DNA from: an uncultured Flavobacteriales bacterium
GTDB taxonomy: Bacteria; Bacteroidota; Bacteroidia; Flavobacteriales; Crocinitomicaceae
Reading direction: 5' to 3'
DNA: 6,940 nucleotides
Assembly: GCA_946886545.1 (NCBI GenBank)
Contig: CAMPIU010000162.1
Coordinates: 1 to 6,940, forward strand
Made by a program: the position numbers and the translations under genes
Part shown: positions 1 through 6,521 of the stretch, piece after piece
How the letters are laid out: the number at the start of each line of letters is the position of its first letter
How positions within the stretch are numbered: the first letter of the stretch is position 1
Notes under the pieces: generated by a model
Seen by the model: the letters and a program-made list of their open reading frames with translations, nothing else
Databases searched by the model: none
What the model was told of the DNA's origin: nothing

Positions 1-278
1 ATTTATGGGTTGGGGAATTGATCAATTTGCTGACTTTTGACGACGATAATTTCTTTATTGTGGAAAATGGCCGGGACAAACGTGAAAAAAGCGTGATATG
101 GATCGAAAATGGTTCATATCGTGGCTTTGGCTTTGTTCCTTATTATACATTAAAACAAGCGCACCGGAATTGGCTTCGATTTATTGATTTACATCCGGAG
201 GATAAAGACGCCAGAACAATCCTGCGTTATTACCTGCGGAAAAACAGTGAAACTTTAAAAGTCCCGTACGGAGGATAA
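1..278 (+). CDS. C-terminal end of a DnaQ-type exonuclease with GIY-YIG domain (5' partial)
   Basis: The frame is open from the window edge (codons from position 3) to a TAA at 276-278, so this is the last 91 or so residues of a longer gene. The TTG at 18 is an internal leucine codon, not a start. The visible part contains NFFIVENGRDKREKSVIWIENG, then a YRGFGF turn, and a helical tail with DARTILRYYLRK. From memory of the family, this 'GR...EKS...ENG.Y.GFGF...I..YLRK' layout closes the Bacteroidota proteins annotated as DNA polymerase III epsilon-like exonuclease fused to a UvrC-type GIY-YIG nuclease domain (about 450-470 residues). Those proteins have a 3'-5' exonuclease domain first and the GIY-YIG domain in the middle; both would lie outside the window, so no catalytic residue can be checked. 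The role is probably in DNA repair or processing, which is inferred. The gene is convergent with everything to its right. Confidence 0.62.
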   Translation, partial: LWVGELINLLTFDDDNFFIVENGRDKREKSVIWIENGSYRGFGFVPYYTLKQAHRNWLRFIDLHPEDKDARTILRYYLRKNSETLKVPYGG

Positions 279-286
279 TGATTCAA

Positions 287-337
287 AATGAGAAACAGAA
301 TGAGAAGGATGTTTCAATCCTCATTCTCGCTCTCATT
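287..337. repeat. Imperfect inverted repeat / long hairpin built from GAATGAG units
   Basis: The left arm 287-304 and right arm 320-337 are complementary at 15 of 18 positions, with the three mismatches clustered in the middle. An extra GAT/ATC pair (308-310 with 317-319) closes a six-base loop, GTTTCA. Each arm also holds two copies of the short unit AATGAG or its complement (CTCATTCTC at 320-328 and 332-340), so the hairpin is made of tandem repeats facing each other. It starts 9 bases after the exonuclease stop and lies about 20 bases beyond the end of the small ORF on the other strand. It could therefore end transcription from both sides, but neither flank has a strong T-run. A REP-like dispersed element is the alternative. 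Confidence 0.6.
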
Positions 338-357
338 CTCTTTCCGAGCTATAACCT

Positions 358-426
358 TCAGTCTTTTCTCTGAATTAAGATGTTCCCGACAAGCAGTGCA
401 AGAACAAGTGAAACGATAACTATCAT
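358..426 (-). CDS. Possible 22-residue single-pass membrane peptide
   Basis: On the - strand an ATG at 426-424 opens a 22-codon frame ending in TGA at 360-358. The peptide starts MIVIVSLVLALLVG, continues NILIQ and ends in the charged tail RKD. It is therefore an almost uninterrupted hydrophobic helix of about 18 residues with a basic C-terminal end, the form of a small single-pass membrane protein. The frame is closed by an in-frame TAA 12 bases before the ATG, so it is not the tail of a longer gene. A TAAGTTTG box (462-469) matches the Bacteroidota -7 promoter consensus and would give a leader of about 30 bases. There is no Shine-Dalgarno sequence, which is normal in this phylum. The size and form recall KdpF-like or other small membrane peptides, but there is no kdp gene here and I do not recognise a family. 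A chance ORF remains quite possible. Confidence 0.35.
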   Translation of the reverse strand: MIVIVSLVLALLVGNILIQRKD

Positions 427-461
427 GGTATGTGTGTTTTACTTTCTATTCTGATGTTACT

Positions 462-469
462 CAAACTTA
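462..469 (-). promoter_or_regulatory. Promoter-like -7 box (TAAGTTTG) before the small ORF
   Basis: Read on the - strand this is TAAGTTTG, an exact fit to the Bacteroidota -7 consensus TAnnTTTG. A start about 5 bases downstream would leave about 30 bases before the ATG at 426. No clear TTTG -33 element is present about 20 bases upstream; the area there is T-rich because it overlaps the T-run of the secDF terminator. Single-box matches occur by chance in AT-rich DNA, so this is only supportive. Confidence 0.35.
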
Positions 470-490
470 AAGGTTGTAAAAAACAGCATA

Positions 491-524
491 AAAAAAGCGG
501 CTCATCTATTGAAGAGCCGCTTTT
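491..524 (-). terminator. Intrinsic terminator of secDF
   Basis: A perfect 7-bp GC-rich stem, GCGGCTC at 497-503 pairing with GAGCCGC at 514-520, is extended by A-T pairs (493-496 with 521-524) around a 10-base loop. On the - strand the stem is followed by six T (491-496) and a second T-rich stretch, and it starts about 20 bases after the secDF stop codon. This is a textbook Rho-independent terminator for secDF. The four T on the + strand side (521-524) mean it may also work weakly for transcripts coming from the exonuclease. Confidence 0.88.
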
Positions 525-540
525 ACTTAGTTAAGTATGT

Positions 541-3500
541 TTATTTCTTAGTCTTGATCTTAAATGATCTCGTAAAGTCAACCAGGATCGGTGTAGCAAC
601 ACACAAAGAAGAATATGTTCCGATTACAACACCTACCAATAGTGCGAATAAGAATCCTTTAATTGCAGGTCCACCGAAAATGAACATGATCAACAATACT
701 ACAAACAAGATCATCGATGTGTTGAACGTACGACTCAAGGTCTTATTCAATGCCTCATTAATTACTTCCTTCGCCTCATGCTGGTTCTTATCAAAGTTTA
801 AACTTTCTCGGATTCGGTCAAACACGATCACAGTATCATTCATCGAATATCCGATTACCGTGAGGATCGCAGCAATAAACGCCTGGTTCACATCCAAGCT
901 AAAAGGCAGGAACCCGTGAAGTAATGAGAATATGGAAAGTACAAATAGAACGTCATGGGCCAATCCTATGATCGCTCCAAGTGAATACTGCCACTGACCG
1001 AATCGAATGAAGATATAAGCAAAAATTGCGATCAGGGCCAATGTAATTGAAAGTGTAGCTGAAGACCACATTTCTTCAGAAACAGAAGCAGAAATAGAAC
1101 GTGTATCAGTCACTTGGATATCCCCGGACTTATGCTTGATCGTTTCAAATCCTTCTTTCATTTTTCCCTCTACTTTAGAAGTAGCAGATGCATCAGCCAG
1201 CAAGTAGTTTGTCGTGATCTCAACGTTATAAGCATTTGATTTCGTTTTGATCTCCACATTTGATTTCTCACCGTTCGGTTCTACGAAAACAGACTCCATT
1301 GCCTTTCTTACAATTTCAATATCTACAGGCTTCTCCATTTTCACACCGAAAGTTCTACCTCCAGTAAATTCAACACTTTGTTTCAATCCTCTGGTTGCAA
1401 AAGCAGCAATTCCCAGGACTGTAACTGTAATAGAGAAGATGTAGAAGTATTTTCTCTTACCGATCCAATCGAAACGGAAGTTAGAGAACATGTTATGGGT
1501 GTACTTCGTACTGAAAGAAATTTTTCTTCCTTTTTCCAATGAAGATGTAATGATCAGTTTGGAAATGATAATTGCGGAGAAAACAGATGTGAAAATTCCG
1601 ACGATCAATGTCGTAGCAAATGATTCGATTTCACCTGTTCCGAAAATTTTCAAAATCATCGCAACCAATAAGTGAGTTACGTTCGCATCAATAATAGATG
1701 GCAATGCTTTGATAAAACCAATATTCACTGCATCTTCCGGAGTTTTCCCAAGTGCATTTTCTTCTTTTATACGTTCAAAGATCAGGATATTCGCATCGAC
1801 AGCCGTACCAATTGTTAATACGATACCTGCGATACCTGCCAATGTCAATACAGCTCCGAATGATGCCAAACAACCAAAGATCAGGATTACGTTCACCGCC
1901 AAGGCGATGTTTGCTACCAAACCTCCCTTTCCGTAGTAGAAATACATGTAAATGAATACTGCAAGGAAAGCAAAAGCAAAAGAGATCAATCCTGCTTCGG
2001 AGTTTTCTTTACCGATTGTAGGTCCTACTTTTGTTTGTTGTTTGATCACACATGGCGCAGGAAGTGAACCTCCGTTTAACAATCCGGATAAATCATCTGC
2101 TTCAGCAATACTGAAATCACCTGAGATTTCTGTACTACCTTGAGTAATCGCCTCATTTACAACCGGTGCGGAATAAACAACATCATCCATTGTAATTGCT
2201 ACCGAACGACCAACGTTTTTCCCTGTCATTTCACCCCATTTCTGAGAACCATCAATTGACATCGTTACGCTTACTGTAGTTTCCAAAGTTTGTTGATTGA
2301 ATGATCTGACAGCAGACTTTACATCTTCACCACCGACCAATGCTTTTCCACCTTCAGGAATTTTTACAGCATATAAAGCATACCCTTTTTTACCGTCACC
2401 GGCATCTTCCAGATTAGCAGACCACATAAATTTCAAATCTTCCGGGAACAAACTAATGATATCAGAACGCTTTAAAATTTCGTTTACTTCATCTCTGTCT
2501 TCAGCATTTGCCATTCCAAGACCTAATCCCGGTTGAACTTTCAAATAATCAAACAATGGTTTCTTACCTGCTGTTCCTTTTAAAGAAAGTGGTTTAATCG
2601 GTTTAGCCGAAGCTATTTTCGCTGAATCTGTTCCAGACGTATCCGAACTTGTAGTGTCCAATAACGGTTTTTTAATCTCAGCAGTTCTTGAAACAACATT
2701 TGCATTCGACAATGCTTGTTGAATACCTGCATCCGTTAATACATATGTTTCATAAAACTTCAAATTCGCCGTAGAGATCAATTTCGCAGCTACTGTAGCT
2801 TCATCCTGAACTCCCGGTAACTCGATATACAAACGATTCTTACGGGATTCTTTTTGAATATTCGGCTGTGCAACACCAAACTGGTTGATACGCTTACTCA
2901 TGATCTGCTCTACTCCGTCCATTGAACTAGCGATCTTATCATGAAAATAACTCGCAACATCTGCATTGGAAGAGTTGTAAGACAATTCTTTTACTTCACC
3001 GATTGAAAGTTGACGAACTACTTTTTCGTTTTTATGTCTTCTTTCGTATGACTCCATGAATAGGTCAATAAAGTCCCCACCCTGAGTAGTGTGAATTCGA
3101 TATGCCTCATCAAATGGAACTCTGAATTTCAAATCACGCGGGTTACGGGCATAAGACTCAACAAACTTAGGAACATCAATTTCCATAGTTACACTCATAC
3201 CACCAACTAAATCCAACCCAAACGCTAATGAACGCGCTTTCACATCTTTAAATTTAGTCCCGATAACAGGATAAACAGCTTTTTCTGCTTTCTCTGATAA
3301 AACCTGGTTGATCATTGCGGCTTTAGCAAGTTCGAATGCTTCAGGTTTATCGAAATCGATTACAGTTTTATTCAGTAAAGTTACTTGATTGCTATCATTA
3401 GCAGCAGCTCTTACCTTTAACTCTTCAACAAGCACTAGTGCCTCACGTTCAGCATCGTTCTCAACGTTAATAGCTACCCAAGTAAATGATAATTGATATA

Positions 3501-3555
3501 CACATACCGCAGTAAGCAAAATCGTTAAAAACCAGAAAAATCCTTTATTACGCAT
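541..3555 (-). CDS. secDF: Protein translocase subunit SecDF (fused SecD-SecF)
   Basis: This inner-membrane protein uses the proton gradient to help SecYEG complete export of proteins across the membrane. It has 1004 residues, the usual size for the fused Bacteroidota form. TM1 is at about 5-29. The SecD signature GLDLVGGM is at 113-120, and the periplasmic domain carries QFGVAQPNIQ and ELPGVQDEA near 225-254. A low-complexity Ser/Thr/Ala/Lys linker lies at about 300-331. The SecD membrane block (about 523-668) includes GTAVDANILIFERIKEE with D587 and R595. The SecF half starts near 700, with FTGGRTFG at 730-737, and has a membrane block at about 831-990 including YSMNDTVIVFDRIRE (D907) and TLSRTFNTS (R942). 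These acidic and basic residues sit where the proton-relay residues of Thermus SecDF occur, by family knowledge. Twelve TM segments are expected. ATG is chosen because it directly starts the MRNKGFFWFL signal-anchor. It appears monocistronic, with its own promoter and terminator; no yajC is adjacent. Confidence 0.97.
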   Translation of the reverse strand: MRNKGFFWFLTILLTAVCVYQLSFTWVAINVENDAEREALVLVEELKVRAAANDSNQVTLLNKTVIDFDKPEAFELAKAAMINQVLSEKAEKAVYPVIGTKFKDVKARSLAFGLDLVGGMSVTMEIDVPKFVESYARNPRDLKFRVPFDEAYRIHTTQGGDFIDLFMESYERRHKNEKVVRQLSIGEVKELSYNSSNADVASYFHDKIASSMDGVEQIMSKRINQFGVAQPNIQKESRKNRLYIELPGVQDEATVAAKLISTANLKFYETYVLTDAGIQQALSNANVVSRTAEIKKPLLDTTSSDTSGTDSAKIASAKPIKPLSLKGTAGKKPLFDYLKVQPGLGLGMANAEDRDEVNEILKRSDIISLFPEDLKFMWSANLEDAGDGKKGYALYAVKIPEGGKALVGGEDVKSAVRSFNQQTLETTVSVTMSIDGSQKWGEMTGKNVGRSVAITMDDVVYSAPVVNEAITQGSTEISGDFSIAEADDLSGLLNGGSLPAPCVIKQQTKVGPTIGKENSEAGLISFAFAFLAVFIYMYFYYGKGGLVANIALAVNVILIFGCLASFGAVLTLAGIAGIVLTIGTAVDANILIFERIKEENALGKTPEDAVNIGFIKALPSIIDANVTHLLVAMILKIFGTGEIESFATTLIVGIFTSVFSAIIISKLIITSSLEKGRKISFSTKYTHNMFSNFRFDWIGKRKYFYIFSITVTVLGIAAFATRGLKQSVEFTGGRTFGVKMEKPVDIEIVRKAMESVFVEPNGEKSNVEIKTKSNAYNVEITTNYLLADASATSKVEGKMKEGFETIKHKSGDIQVTDTRSISASVSEEMWSSATLSITLALIAIFAYIFIRFGQWQYSLGAIIGLAHDVLFVLSIFSLLHGFLPFSLDVNQAFIAAILTVIGYSMNDTVIVFDRIRESLNFDKNQHEAKEVINEALNKTLSRTFNTSMILFVVLLIMFIFGGPAIKGFLFALLVGVVIGTYSSLCVATPILVDFTRSFKIKTKK

Positions 3556-3580
3556 TTTGATTGATTGTATTTTAAGGTCG

Positions 3581-3612
3581 CAAATATATCATTTACGGCT
3601 AAATAAATTCAA
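3581..3612 (-). promoter_or_regulatory. Bacteroidota-type promoter of secDF
   Basis: On the - strand TATATTTG (3581-3588) matches the -7 consensus TAnnTTTG exactly. Twenty bases upstream lies TTGA (3609-3612, within GTTGA), an imperfect match to the -33 element TTTG. Transcription would start near 3576 and leave a leader of about 20 bases before the ATG at 3555. The leader is A-rich (ending AATCAATCAAA) and lacks a Shine-Dalgarno sequence, as is usual in this phylum. Confidence 0.6.
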
Positions 3613-3790
3613 CTTATGTGTAAAACCTTTTAAAAAAAATCCAGATAAGCGGAATTGGGTCGGAGGCTTCCGGACTGATTAATGCAGCAGAATCCGGTTA
3701 GGCAGATCTGACAATACAACGCAGAACTCTTTCATTGCTATACGATTATAGCTGCTTGAGTTTAAATCAATTCATTCATTTCAAGAAAAT

Positions 3791-3813
3791 AACAGGATTT
3801 TTTACCTGTTTTT
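3791..3813 (-). terminator. Intrinsic terminator downstream of the glycosyltransferase
   Basis: A 6-bp stem, AACAGG (3791-3796) with CCTGTT (3805-3810), encloses an eight-base A/T loop. On the - strand the stem is followed by ATTTTCTT, and it lies about 20 bases after the glycosyltransferase stop codon at 3833-3835. The stem is short, so it is a moderate terminator. T bases on the other side (3811-3813) would allow some activity in both directions. Confidence 0.6.
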
Positions 3814-3832
3814 AGGCCTTACCGCAAATGAA

Positions 3833-4849
3833 TCAATCATAAAAAGTTTCGGTATACGCTGCGAACTCCTTCTTATTCAAAATTAATCGTTTCCATACGG
3901 CACTAATAAATCCGGTTCCGTAACCGAAAAGCTGGATATAACTGGTAATAACCGATACAGAACCGATCAAGAGACTCTTGTTTTTAATACTTGAATCAAT
4001 AAAAAGCAATAGTACATGAATTCCGATGGGAATCAGAAACAGAACAGAACAAAAGATGGAAAGAAAAACAAGTGCAATGCATCCGATTGTAAATAATGCA
4101 GGTGCGGCATGAACCATTTTGAGCGACTGCGGATGTCTTTTGTATAAATTAATTCGGGCAATACCTGAATTGAAAACCTGTTTAAAGAATTGTTTGAAGC
4201 TGGTTCTTCTTTTGTGGTAAACGAAAGCTTCTTTTATCAACCGGGTTTTAAAACCGCATTCTATGATTCGGATACTCATATCGATATCTTCTCCGAATCG
4301 CATGGAAGAAAAACCGTTCGTTTTCTGAAAAACATCTTTGGAATACCCCATATTAAAGCTTCTGGGATGAAACTTTTCAAGTCTCTCGTTAACACCTCTG
4401 ATTCCTCCGGTAGTTAAAAAAGAGGTCATTGAATAATTGATTGCCTTTTGCAAAACACTAAAATCTGCATGAGCATTATCCGGTCCTCCGAAAGCATCTA
4501 TGTAATGTTCTTTCAAGGTCTGATGAACTATTTTAAAATAATCAGGTGGCAAAATACAATCGGAATCCAAAAAGATTAAATAATCTCCCGAAGCTCGTTC
4601 ACTTCCATAATTTCTGCTCAAACCGGGACCTGAATTATTCTTGAAAAAATACTTTAGATTGAGTTGATTTTCATACTTCTCGCAGATTCCTTCACAAGAC
4701 ACGCCGGAACCGTCTTCAATAATGACTACTTCGAATCCCTGCTCCGTCTGTCGAACCATGCTTTCAAGCAACTCATCGACTTCCTTTGGTCTGTTGTATA
4801 CCGGAATTATAAATGAAATGTTAATCCTTTCAACTTTTTCTTTCTCCAT
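3833..4849 (-). CDS. Family 2 glycosyltransferase with C-terminal membrane segments
   Basis: A GT-A fold, GT2-type glycosyltransferase of 338 residues, expected to move a sugar from a nucleotide-sugar donor to a glycan or lipid acceptor at the cytoplasmic face of the inner membrane. The N-terminus has the nucleotide-binding strand ISFIIPVYNRP (11-21) followed by VVIIEDGS with D46. GPGLSRNYG (74-82) precedes the metal-binding DXD-like motif FLDSD (D95, D97). GEDIDMSIR (186-194) supplies the acidic pair typical of the acceptor/catalytic-base region. Residues 249-285 and about 293-320 are strongly hydrophobic and should be two or three membrane helices, ending in a Lys/Arg-rich tail. Donor and acceptor cannot be deduced. 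It has its own leader and terminator and is not part of a visible polysaccharide cluster, so a role in surface glycan synthesis is only inferred. No SD sequence; ATG is the first good start after the leader. Confidence 0.88.
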   Translation of the reverse strand: MEKEKVERINISFIIPVYNRPKEVDELLESMVRQTEQGFEVVIIEDGSGVSCEGICEKYENQLNLKYFFKNNSGPGLSRNYGSERASGDYLIFLDSDCILPPDYFKIVHQTLKEHYIDAFGGPDNAHADFSVLQKAINYSMTSFLTTGGIRGVNERLEKFHPRSFNMGYSKDVFQKTNGFSSMRFGEDIDMSIRIIECGFKTRLIKEAFVYHKRRTSFKQFFKQVFNSGIARINLYKRHPQSLKMVHAAPALFTIGCIALVFLSIFCSVLFLIPIGIHVLLLFIDSSIKNKSLLIGSVSVITSYIQLFGYGTGFISAVWKRLILNKKEFAAYTETFYD

Positions 4850-4867
4850 TCTTTCACATTGAACAAA

Positions 4868-4907
4868 ACAAGTGACAAAAAATTCCTTTTATCAAAAAAA
4901 CACTTGT
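4868..4907. repeat. Inverted repeat in the glycosyltransferase leader
   Basis: ACAAGTG (4868-4874) and CACTTGT (4901-4907) are perfect complements separated by 26 bases of almost pure A/T. In a transcript of the glycosyltransferase this would form a stem with an A/U-rich loop, which itself can pair AAAA with UUUU. It ends about 18 bases before the ATG. It may be a leader structure, a weak terminator for read-through from the lipoprotein gene, or a protein-binding site; the sequence does not decide. Confidence 0.35.
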
Positions 4908-4922
4908 GAGATGCGTTTCAGA

Positions 4923-4930
4923 CAAAATTA
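4923..4930 (-). promoter_or_regulatory. Promoter-like -7 box (TAATTTTG) before the glycosyltransferase
   Basis: On the - strand TAATTTTG matches TAnnTTTG exactly and lies about 73 bases upstream of the glycosyltransferase ATG. The leader would be about 68 bases and would include the inverted repeat at 4868-4907. No convincing TTTG -33 element is seen, so this rests on one box in AT-rich DNA. Confidence 0.4.
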
Positions 4931-4998
4931 ATTTTAATTATGAATGTGATGTATTAAAGTTCGGATGATTTTAGACCGGGAGAAATCAGAATAAAAAG

Positions 4999-5691
4999 TT
5001 ACTCCTGACCATATGATACAAGACGCATATCCAGCAAATGACCCTTTTTTACATTGGAAGGATCTCCGTTAATTATTATAAAGTCCTTAAAGTACTTGTG
5101 TACCATCCCTACTCCTTTGGCATAAACTTCATACTTTCTACGTGAATCAATAAAGGAACTGAAGTCCTCCTGTTCAACAGTAACTGTAGACGAAAAAGAA
5201 TGACCATTAATGGAATAAGACTGATGTAAATTTGAATAATAACAATCCAAACCACCTAATGTGTTGTACGTATTCATATCCCATTCATCGTCTTCGCTCG
5301 GTGCAAAAACCAATTTGATTGTCCGGTTATTCTCTTCAACCAATTCACCTCGCGAGCCATCAATAATTGCTGTCCAAATATCGTGAATGGTCCAGGGTCC
5401 GTTTGCATTGGTGCTGTAATAGCGTTCAAATTCCCTGGCTATTCTTCCCGAATTATCCATTATGGTGTCTCCGATAACTGTTTTAATGAAATAATCAAAG
5501 GTGTCCTTTTGCTGGATTTGCTGATCTACAAATACTTCATGAACTGAATAAATTACATAGTTACCTTCGTTCAAAGGGAAGTAATCGTATTGCATATTAA
5601 AGGATTCCTGGTCCTTCTTACATGAAGTGCTTGTAAGAAAAAGGAGCAGACATGAAATTCCTGTTACTATCGTTCTAAACTTTCTAATCAC
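4999..5691 (-). CDS. Uncharacterised lipoprotein
   Basis: A 230-residue protein with a lipoprotein signal: basic start MIRKFR, hydrophobic core up to about residue 19, then LTSTSC with the acylated cysteine predicted at C24. The position three before the cysteine is Ser instead of the classical Leu/Val/Ile, which Bacteroidota often tolerate. The mature part begins KKDQE, then has YDYFPLNEGNYVIYSV (35-50), a pattern I associate with small Bacteroidota lipoproteins. It is beta-rich, has an acidic stretch SEDDEWD (132-138), and carries KGVGMVHKY (192-200) near the end; no enzyme motif is visible. The frame starts with GTG at 5691-5689; TAA lies 12 bases upstream in frame and no ATG precedes the signal peptide, so GTG is the likely start. 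It follows the MORN gene by 68 bases and may belong to the same transcript. Function unknown. Confidence 0.8.
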   Translation of the reverse strand: MIRKFRTIVTGISCLLLFLTSTSCKKDQESFNMQYDYFPLNEGNYVIYSVHEVFVDQQIQQKDTFDYFIKTVIGDTIMDNSGRIAREFERYYSTNANGPWTIHDIWTAIIDGSRGELVEENNRTIKLVFAPSEDDEWDMNTYNTLGGLDCYYSNLHQSYSINGHSFSSTVTVEQEDFSSFIDSRRKYEVYAKGVGMVHKYFKDFIIINGDPSNVKKGHLLDMRLVSYGQE

Positions 5692-5759
5692 GGATTGAAA
5701 TTACAAAAAAAGGGGCTTTGATTCTGTAAAATGTTCAAAAAGAATATTTCAGCGAAGAA

Positions 5760-6521
5760 TTACCCGTTCGGATTGATTCCTTTTGCTTTCAATTGCTTTA
5801 AATATTCAGCCAGCTCTTTTCCTTCAATCCTTTTTCCATAACGGTAATATTGTTTCCCGGTTTCTTTTCCCGTATGGTCGTGGGCAGATTGCCAGCCATG
5901 CTGAATTCCTCCTTTGTAACGTTCCGTGATCATCACCTTTCCATTCGGATGGTTCGTGATAGCAATACCTTCTTTTTTACCGTTAACATAAGTAACCTTG
6001 CTTTTAATGACACCGGTATCGAAATACTCAATTACGTCTCCACTGATAACTCCCATCTTATACGGTGTTACCTTAGCTACAATGACACGTTTATCATTCG
6101 GATCTTCAAACACATAATAAATCGTCTGGTTCCCGTTCAATTTACCTTTGGAATAAGTTTCTTTCGTACTCAATCTTCCGGAAGGTCCATAATATTCCCA
6201 AATACTGTCTTTCTCTTGGCTTCTGAATATACCCTTTGCCATTACAACTCCGTTTTCATGATACATAACGGAAGATGAGCGACCGGTTTTTTCATCGTGT
6301 TTAACAACTGCTTTTACCTTCGTTGACGGATAGTAATAGGTAAATGTTCCTACTGGTTTATCATCCTTAAACTGCCCCCTATATTCAAAAGCCCGGGATT
6401 TGGGATAAGTCTTTTGCCAGGCTCCCTGTTTTCTGCCCTGAGTATCTTTTTGATTAACCGATTGACCCCATGTCTGAGGTGCAATAAAAAATAATGCAAC
6501 AAAAATGATCCTAAATATCAT
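5760..6521 (-). CDS. Secreted MORN-variant repeat protein (YwqK-like)
   Basis: A 253-residue protein with an N-terminal signal peptide (MIFRIIFVALFFIAPQTWG, cleavage probably just before or after Q20). It is followed by repeats of about 20-25 residues of the MORN_2 type, recognisable as 'G..GxW..Y...G......Y..G'. Examples are GRKQGAWQKTYP (29-40), FKDDKPVGTFTYYYP (51-65), MYHENGVVMAKG (86-97), DSIWEYYGPSGRLSTKETY (105-123), YFDTGVIKSKVTYVNGKKEG (166-185) and NHPNGKVMITERYKGGIQHG (190-209). The tail is Lys-rich. Databases often label such proteins 'toxin-antitoxin system YwqK family antitoxin', but there is no toxin partner here, and in flavobacteria this is a common exported protein with no known role. 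The repeats probably form a beta-sheet binding surface. Its ATG overlaps the end of the HAD phosphatase gene by 11 bases, which indicates one transcript and possible translational coupling. Confidence 0.85.
   Translation of the reverse strand: MIFRIIFVALFFIAPQTWGQSVNQKDTQGRKQGAWQKTYPKSRAFEYRGQFKDDKPVGTFTYYYPSTKVKAVVKHDEKTGRSSSVMYHENGVVMAKGIFRSQEKDSIWEYYGPSGRLSTKETYSKGKLNGNQTIYYVFEDPNDKRVIVAKVTPYKMGVISGDVIEYFDTGVIKSKVTYVNGKKEGIAITNHPNGKVMITERYKGGIQHGWQSAHDHTGKETGKQYYRYGKRIEGKELAEYLKQLKAKGINPNG

Noticed and set aside
509..919. A 136-codon + strand frame and several shorter + strand frames opposite secDF.
   Set aside because: They lie antisense to a gene with unmistakable SecDF motifs along its full length; their peptides show no domain and one runs through the secDF terminator hairpin.
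3661..3672. A small CGGA-ggct-TCCG hairpin in the gap upstream of secDF.
   Set aside because: Only 4 bp with no T-run and no link to a gene end; expected by chance.
3679..3735. A short - strand frame ending VLSDLPNRILLH in the gap between the glycosyltransferase and secDF, faintly like the 'LPxGIY' part of a type IX secretion C-terminal sorting domain.
   Set aside because: It is 18 codons from its ATG (about 30 in the open frame), the key Gly-Ile-Tyr is not present, and no remnant of a larger gene can be followed upstream. Chance or an unprovable gene remnant.
5692..5759. A possible promoter or terminator between the MORN and lipoprotein genes, suggested by a C4T7 run on the - strand.
   Set aside because: No stem precedes the T-run, and no TTTG/TAnnTTTG pair has correct spacing, so neither a terminator nor a promoter can be supported.
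5850..6278. A 142-codon + strand frame opposite the MORN-variant gene.
   Set aside because: Antisense to a gene with a signal peptide and regular repeats; its composition is that of a reverse-strand shadow.
5760..6521. Reading the MORN-variant protein as the antitoxin of a toxin-antitoxin pair.
   Set aside because: It has a signal peptide, so it acts outside the cytoplasm, and neither neighbour resembles a toxin. The label comes from a database family name.
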